From NCBI RefSeq assembly GCF_000308555.1, contig NZ_BAFY01000079.1, positions 1-37,764 of the forward strand: a stretch of 37,764 nucleotides of DNA, written 5' to 3'. The position numbers were made by a program, and so were the translations under genes. The DNA comes from Nocardia cyriacigeorgica NBRC 100375. Lineage in GTDB: Bacteria; Actinomycetota; Actinomycetes; Mycobacteriales; Mycobacteriaceae. Under the pieces are notes generated by a model, which did no database searches, was not told the DNA's origin, and saw nothing but the letters and a program-made list of their open reading frames with translations. Below, one piece after another: positions 34,634-37,764 of the stretch. Within the stretch, counting starts at the first letter, position 1. Every line of letters starts with the position of its first letter.

Positions 34634-35965
34634 GTGGATCGAAAACCGCCGCGGCCGCGCCGGATCTCCGACGGCTCCTCCGAGCACGAGGTGTATCTGC
34701 CGACCGGCGCGCTCTCACCGAACCGGCAGACCCGCGACCCGCTCCCGGACACGCTGCTCAAACGCGTGAAGCAGTTCTCGGGGCGACTGTCCACCGAGGC
34801 CGTCGGGTCGATGCAGGACAGGTTGCCGTTCTTCGCCGATCTGGACGCCGCGCAACGCGCCGGCGTCCAGATGCTGGTGCAGACCGCGGTGGTGAACTTC
34901 CTGGAGTGGTTGCAGGATCCCGACAGCGATATCCGGTTCAGCCTGGACGCCTTCCAGGTGATTCCGCAGGATCTGGCGCGGCGGCTGACGCTGCGCCAGA
35001 CCGTGGACATGGTCCGGGTGGCCATGGAGTTCTTCGAACAGTGGCTGCCCGCGCTGGCGCGCAACGACCGGCAGCTGGTGGCGCTCACCGAGGCGGTGCT
35101 GCGATACGGGCGTGAGCTCGGCTTCGCCGCCGCCTCGGTGTACGCCAGCGCGGCCGAGTCCCGTGGCGCCTGGGATACCCGGCTGGAGGCGCTGGTCGTC
35201 GACGCGGTGGTGCGCGGTGACACCGGCCCGGACATGCTGTCGCGGGCCGCCACACTCAACTGGGACGCCACCGCGCCCGCCACCGTGCTCGTGGGGACCC
35301 CGCCGCGGGATCAGGGCGTCTCGGTGGTCGGTGGGGTGCACACCATCGCCGCCAGGCATGGCCGGGCGGCGCTGGCGGTGGTGCAGGGTTCGCGGCTGGT
35401 GATGGTGGTCAGCGGGCATCTCGACGACACCGCCCAGGTGTCGTCGTTCCTGTCGGATCTGTTGAACGAGGTGTTCTCCGACGGTCCGGTGGTGATCGGG
35501 CCGACCACGCGCACCCTGGGCGCCGCGCACGCCAGCGCGCTGGAGGCGCTGGCCGGAATGGAGGCGGTGATCGGCTGGCGGGGCGCCCCCCGACCGGTGC
35601 ACGCCTCGGAATTGCTCCCCGAACGGGCGCTGCTGGGGGACCGAGCTGCGATCGACGCCTTGAACGAGTATCTTGTCCTACCGTTGGCCGCGGCCGGATC
35701 GGCGCTGGCGGACACTCTCGATGCCTATCTGGATTGTGGTGGCGCCGTCGAGACGTGTGCCCGTCAGCTGTACGTCCATCCAAATACCGTTCGCTACCGC
35801 CTCAAACGAATCGGTGAAATCACCGGGCGCGATCCGCTCAATCCGCGTGATGCGTACGTGCTCAGGATTGCCGCCACAGTAGGTCGTTTGACACGAACTC
35901 GTAACGAATCGTCAACACCAGCACCTGAGGCCACTTACGTCTCGACCGACGGAGATGGGTTGTAA
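34634..35965 (+). CDS. mabR: PucR-family regulator of FAS-II (MabR-like)
   Basis: The 443-aa protein has a long sensor region (VKQFSGRLSTEAVGSMQDRL; a GGDEF-like mid-region SVVGGVHTIAARHGRAALAV) and a C-terminal PucR helix-turn-helix (VETCARQLYVHPNTVRYRLK, then RIGEITGRDPLNPRDAY). It occupies the position of Rv2242 (MabR), which controls the fasII operon, and of Streptomyces FasR. It follows aceE by 14 bp with no clear Shine-Dalgarno at GTG 34634. The matching operator lies before fabD. Confidence 0.9.
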   Translation: MDRKPPRPRRISDGSSEHEVYLPTGALSPNRQTRDPLPDTLLKRVKQFSGRLSTEAVGSMQDRLPFFADLDAAQRAGVQMLVQTAVVNFLEWLQDPDSDIRFSLDAFQVIPQDLARRLTLRQTVDMVRVAMEFFEQWLPALARNDRQLVALTEAVLRYGRELGFAAASVYASAAESRGAWDTRLEALVVDAVVRGDTGPDMLSRAATLNWDATAPATVLVGTPPRDQGVSVVGGVHTIAARHGRAALAVVQGSRLVMVVSGHLDDTAQVSSFLSDLLNEVFSDGPVVIGPTTRTLGAAHASALEALAGMEAVIGWRGAPRPVHASELLPERALLGDRAAIDALNEYLVLPLAAAGSALADTLDAYLDCGGAVETCARQLYVHPNTVRYRLKRIGEITGRDPLNPRDAYVLRIAATVGRLTRTRNESSTPAPEATYVSTDGDGL

Positions 35966-36006
35966 CGCCGGCAGCGGCTGCGTCGATCGGGACGAGCCAC
36001 GTGGCG

Positions 36007-36027
36007 TTTTGTGGAGTTCACACAAAA
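36007..36027. promoter_or_regulatory. MabR box upstream of fabD
   Basis: TTTTGT (36007-36012), nine bases, then ACAAAA (36022-36027): the inverted repeat reported for MabR at the mycobacterial fasII promoter. Symmetry extends to 9-bp arms CGTTTTGTG/CACAAAACG. It lies 66 bp before the fabD start and just after mabR. Confidence 0.8.
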
Positions 36028-36093
36028 CGGGTCGGCAAGCTTCATTCGCGTCGACATCTCCCGAGAGCCGTCTCACAGTGTTCTCTTAGAGAT

Positions 36094-37008
36094 GTGATCG
36101 CGTTGTTCGCCCCTGGACAGGGCTCCCAGACACCCGGCATGCTCGCGCCTTGGCTCGACCTCCCCGGCGCGCATGACCGTCTCGCGCTGTGGTCGAAGGC
36201 CTCCGGTCTGGACCTGGTTCGTCTCGGCACCACCGCGACGGCCGAAGAGATCACCGACACCGCGGTGACCCAGCCGCTGGTCGTCGCCGCCGCGCTACTC
36301 GCTTTCGCCGAAATCGACACCGATTCGCTGCCGGCCGATACCATCGTCGCCGGACACTCGGTCGGCGAACTCGCCGCCGCCGCCGTCGCCGGAGTCATCT
36401 CCGCCGACGACGCGGTCACCCTGGCCGCCATCCGCGGTGCGGAAATGGCCAAGGCGTGCGCGCTCGAACCGACCGGAATGTCCGCCGTGCTCGGTGGCGA
36501 CGAAGCCGCCGTGCTCGAACGGCTCGCGGAACTCGACCTCGTCCCGGCCAACCGCAACGCGGTGGGCCAGATCGTAGCCGCGGGCGCTCTGGACGCTCTC
36601 GCCGAGCTCGCCGCGAACCCGCCGGAAAAGGCCCGGGTCCGCGCGCTGCCCGTCGCGGGCGCGTTCCACACCGCGTACATGGCTCCGGCCCAGGACGCGG
36701 TCACCGCAGCTGTGGCAAAGATCGCGCCGAACGAGCCGACCCGGACCCTGCTGTCGAACTTCGACGGCAAGCCGGTCGCCTCGGGCCAGGATGCGGTCGA
36801 TAAGCTCGCCGCGCAGGTCACCCGGCCCGTCCGGTGGGACCTGTGCACCGAAACGGTCCGGCAGGCCAGCGTTTCGGCGGTGGTGGAATTGCCGCCGGCG
36901 GGCACTCTCGTCGGAATTGCGAAACGGGAACTGAAGGGCACGCCGAATCTCGCCCTGAAGACCCCCGCCGACCTCCCCACCTTGGCCGAGCTCACCAGCT
37001 CCGGCTAG
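36094..37008 (+). CDS. fabD: Malonyl-CoA:ACP transacylase
   Basis: The 304-aa enzyme loads malonate on AcpM for FAS-II. It shows FAPGQGSQTPGM near the start, the nucleophile elbow GHSVGE with Ser89, MSAVLGGDE, LVPANRNAVGQIVAAG, and the catalytic His in VAGAFHTAYM. GTG 36094 gives V-I-A-L-F-A-P-G-Q-G, matching the start of the mycobacterial protein; the longer frame from 36001 would run through the MabR box. It is followed by acpM after 126 bp. Confidence 0.95.
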   Translation: MIALFAPGQGSQTPGMLAPWLDLPGAHDRLALWSKASGLDLVRLGTTATAEEITDTAVTQPLVVAAALLAFAEIDTDSLPADTIVAGHSVGELAAAAVAGVISADDAVTLAAIRGAEMAKACALEPTGMSAVLGGDEAAVLERLAELDLVPANRNAVGQIVAAGALDALAELAANPPEKARVRALPVAGAFHTAYMAPAQDAVTAAVAKIAPNEPTRTLLSNFDGKPVASGQDAVDKLAAQVTRPVRWDLCTETVRQASVSAVVELPPAGTLVGIAKRELKGTPNLALKTPADLPTLAELTSSG

Positions 37009-37134
37009 CTTTCCACCCGCGGTCGTGCTTCGACGTTGAAGCCCGGTCGTGACCGAGTTGGCGTAACTTTCCGCCCGCTCGATCCGAAGAAAAACAGTGA
37101 AGCCCTACACAGTAACAAGAAGGGAGCCACCAAA

Positions 37135-37437
37135 GTGGCCGCTCTGACCCAGGAACAAATCGTCGAGGAACTCGGCAAGATCATCGAAGAGGTGACCGGT
37201 ATCGAGCCCTCCGAGGTGACGATCGAGAAGTCCTTCGTCGATGACCTGGACATCGACTCGCTGTCCATGGTCGAGATCGCAGTGCAGACCGAGGACAAGT
37301 ACGGCGTGAAGATCCCGGACGAGGATCTGGCCAGCCTGAAGACGGTCGGCGACGCCGTCTCCTACATCCAGAAGCTCGAGGCGGAGAACGCTGACGCCGC
37401 CGCGGAGCTCAAGGCCAAGTTCGACAACGCCGAGTAG
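37135..37437 (+). CDS. acpM: Meromycolate acyl carrier protein AcpM
   Basis: The 100-aa acidic ACP carries the phosphopantetheine site Ser42 in DDLDIDSLSMVEI. A C-terminal extension (AENADAAAELKAKFDNAE) beyond the roughly 80-residue core is typical of mycobacterial AcpM. GTG 37135 has AAGGGAG at good spacing; the longer frame from 37036 is rejected. It carries the growing chain for KasA. Confidence 0.95.
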   Translation: MAALTQEQIVEELGKIIEEVTGIEPSEVTIEKSFVDDLDIDSLSMVEIAVQTEDKYGVKIPDEDLASLKTVGDAVSYIQKLEAENADAAAELKAKFDNAE

Positions 37438-37447
37438 GGCCGACACC

Positions 37448-37764
37448 GTGACCACTCCTTCCACCTTGAACGGGAACTTCCCCAACGTCGTCGTTACGAG
37501 CCTGGCGGCGACCACGTCGATCGCGGGCGACGTCGATGCGACGTGGAAGGGACTCCTCAACGGCGAGAGCGGCATCGACGTTCTCGAGGATTCCTTCGTC
37601 GAGGAATACGACCTTCCGGTCCGCATCGGCGGTCACCTGAAGGTTTCGCCGGACACCCTGCTCAGCCGGGTCGAGATCCGGCGCATGGCCTACGTCGAGC
37701 GGCTCGCGACCGTGCTCGGTCGCGAGGTCTGGCGCAACGCGGGCAGCCCCGAGGTCGATCCCGA
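37448..37764 (+). CDS. kasA: Beta-ketoacyl-ACP synthase KasA, cut by the window edge
   Basis: GTG 37448 opens an uninterrupted frame to the end (MTTPSTLNGNFPNVVVTSLA, then ATTSIAGDVDATWKGLLNGE and SGIDVLEDSFVEEYDLPVRI), the N-terminus of a FabF-type condensing enzyme as in KasA. About 105 of some 416 residues are present, so the Cys-His-His site lies outside. It starts 10 bp after the acpM stop, in the same operon. Confidence 0.92.
   Translation, partial: MTTPSTLNGNFPNVVVTSLAATTSIAGDVDATWKGLLNGESGIDVLEDSFVEEYDLPVRIGGHLKVSPDTLLSRVEIRRMAYVERLATVLGREVWRNAGSPEVDP

Overview
The window looks like chromosomal DNA of a high-GC actinobacterium of the order Mycobacteriales, most likely Nocardia or a close relative. 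The right end carries the conserved gene order ahpE - DUF3052 - lipoprotein - aceE - mabR - fabD - acpM - kasA known from Mycobacterium (Rv2238c to Rv2245). Codon use is strongly GC-rich, many genes start with GTG, and several promoters look leaderless.

Region 1 (1-8.6 kb) is accessory chromosome. It has the 3' half of a tRNA(CAU) gene, then a MerR regulator, a DGPF/YCII protein, an ECF42 sigma factor and a mycothiol-isomerase-like protein in one direction. The first and last of these four carry apparent frameshifts. A small exported protein, a MerR regulator fused to a sliding-clamp-like domain (with a classic MerR promoter), a divergent pair of duplicated two-helix membrane proteins and a Tat-exported DUF1254 lipoprotein follow.

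Region 2 (8.6-21.1 kb) has a TetR regulator behind a tiny coupled leader ORF, a multidomain TerD-HNH protein, fused aminodeoxychorismate synthase, an aminoglycoside-phosphotransferase-fold protein, an NDMA-dependent alcohol dehydrogenase behind KstR-like boxes, two serine hydrolases (one a stub), a DUF3145 protein, a GT87 mannosyltransferase and a hydrolase remnant.

Region 3 (21,116-29,743) is an 8.6-kb integrated element in the 3' half of a tRNA-Val(UAC) gene. It has a tyrosine integrase with an inserted winged-helix domain, an excisionase, a P-loop replication protein, and a candidate origin of oppositely oriented GGTGTGRCGG iterons around a less GC-rich centre. It also has a small-terminase-like HTH protein, an HExxH peptidase and an XRE regulator. 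I see no conjugation, capsid, tail, portal or large-terminase gene. The layout resembles phage satellites (SaPI/PICI-like) more than an actinobacterial conjugative element. This is the best candidate here for an undescribed system.

Region 4 (29.8 kb to the end) is core metabolism: peroxiredoxin AhpE, pyruvate dehydrogenase E1, then the start of the FAS-II mycolic-acid operon. Its regulator MabR has a matching TTTTGT-N9-ACAAAA operator in front of fabD. kasA runs off the right edge.
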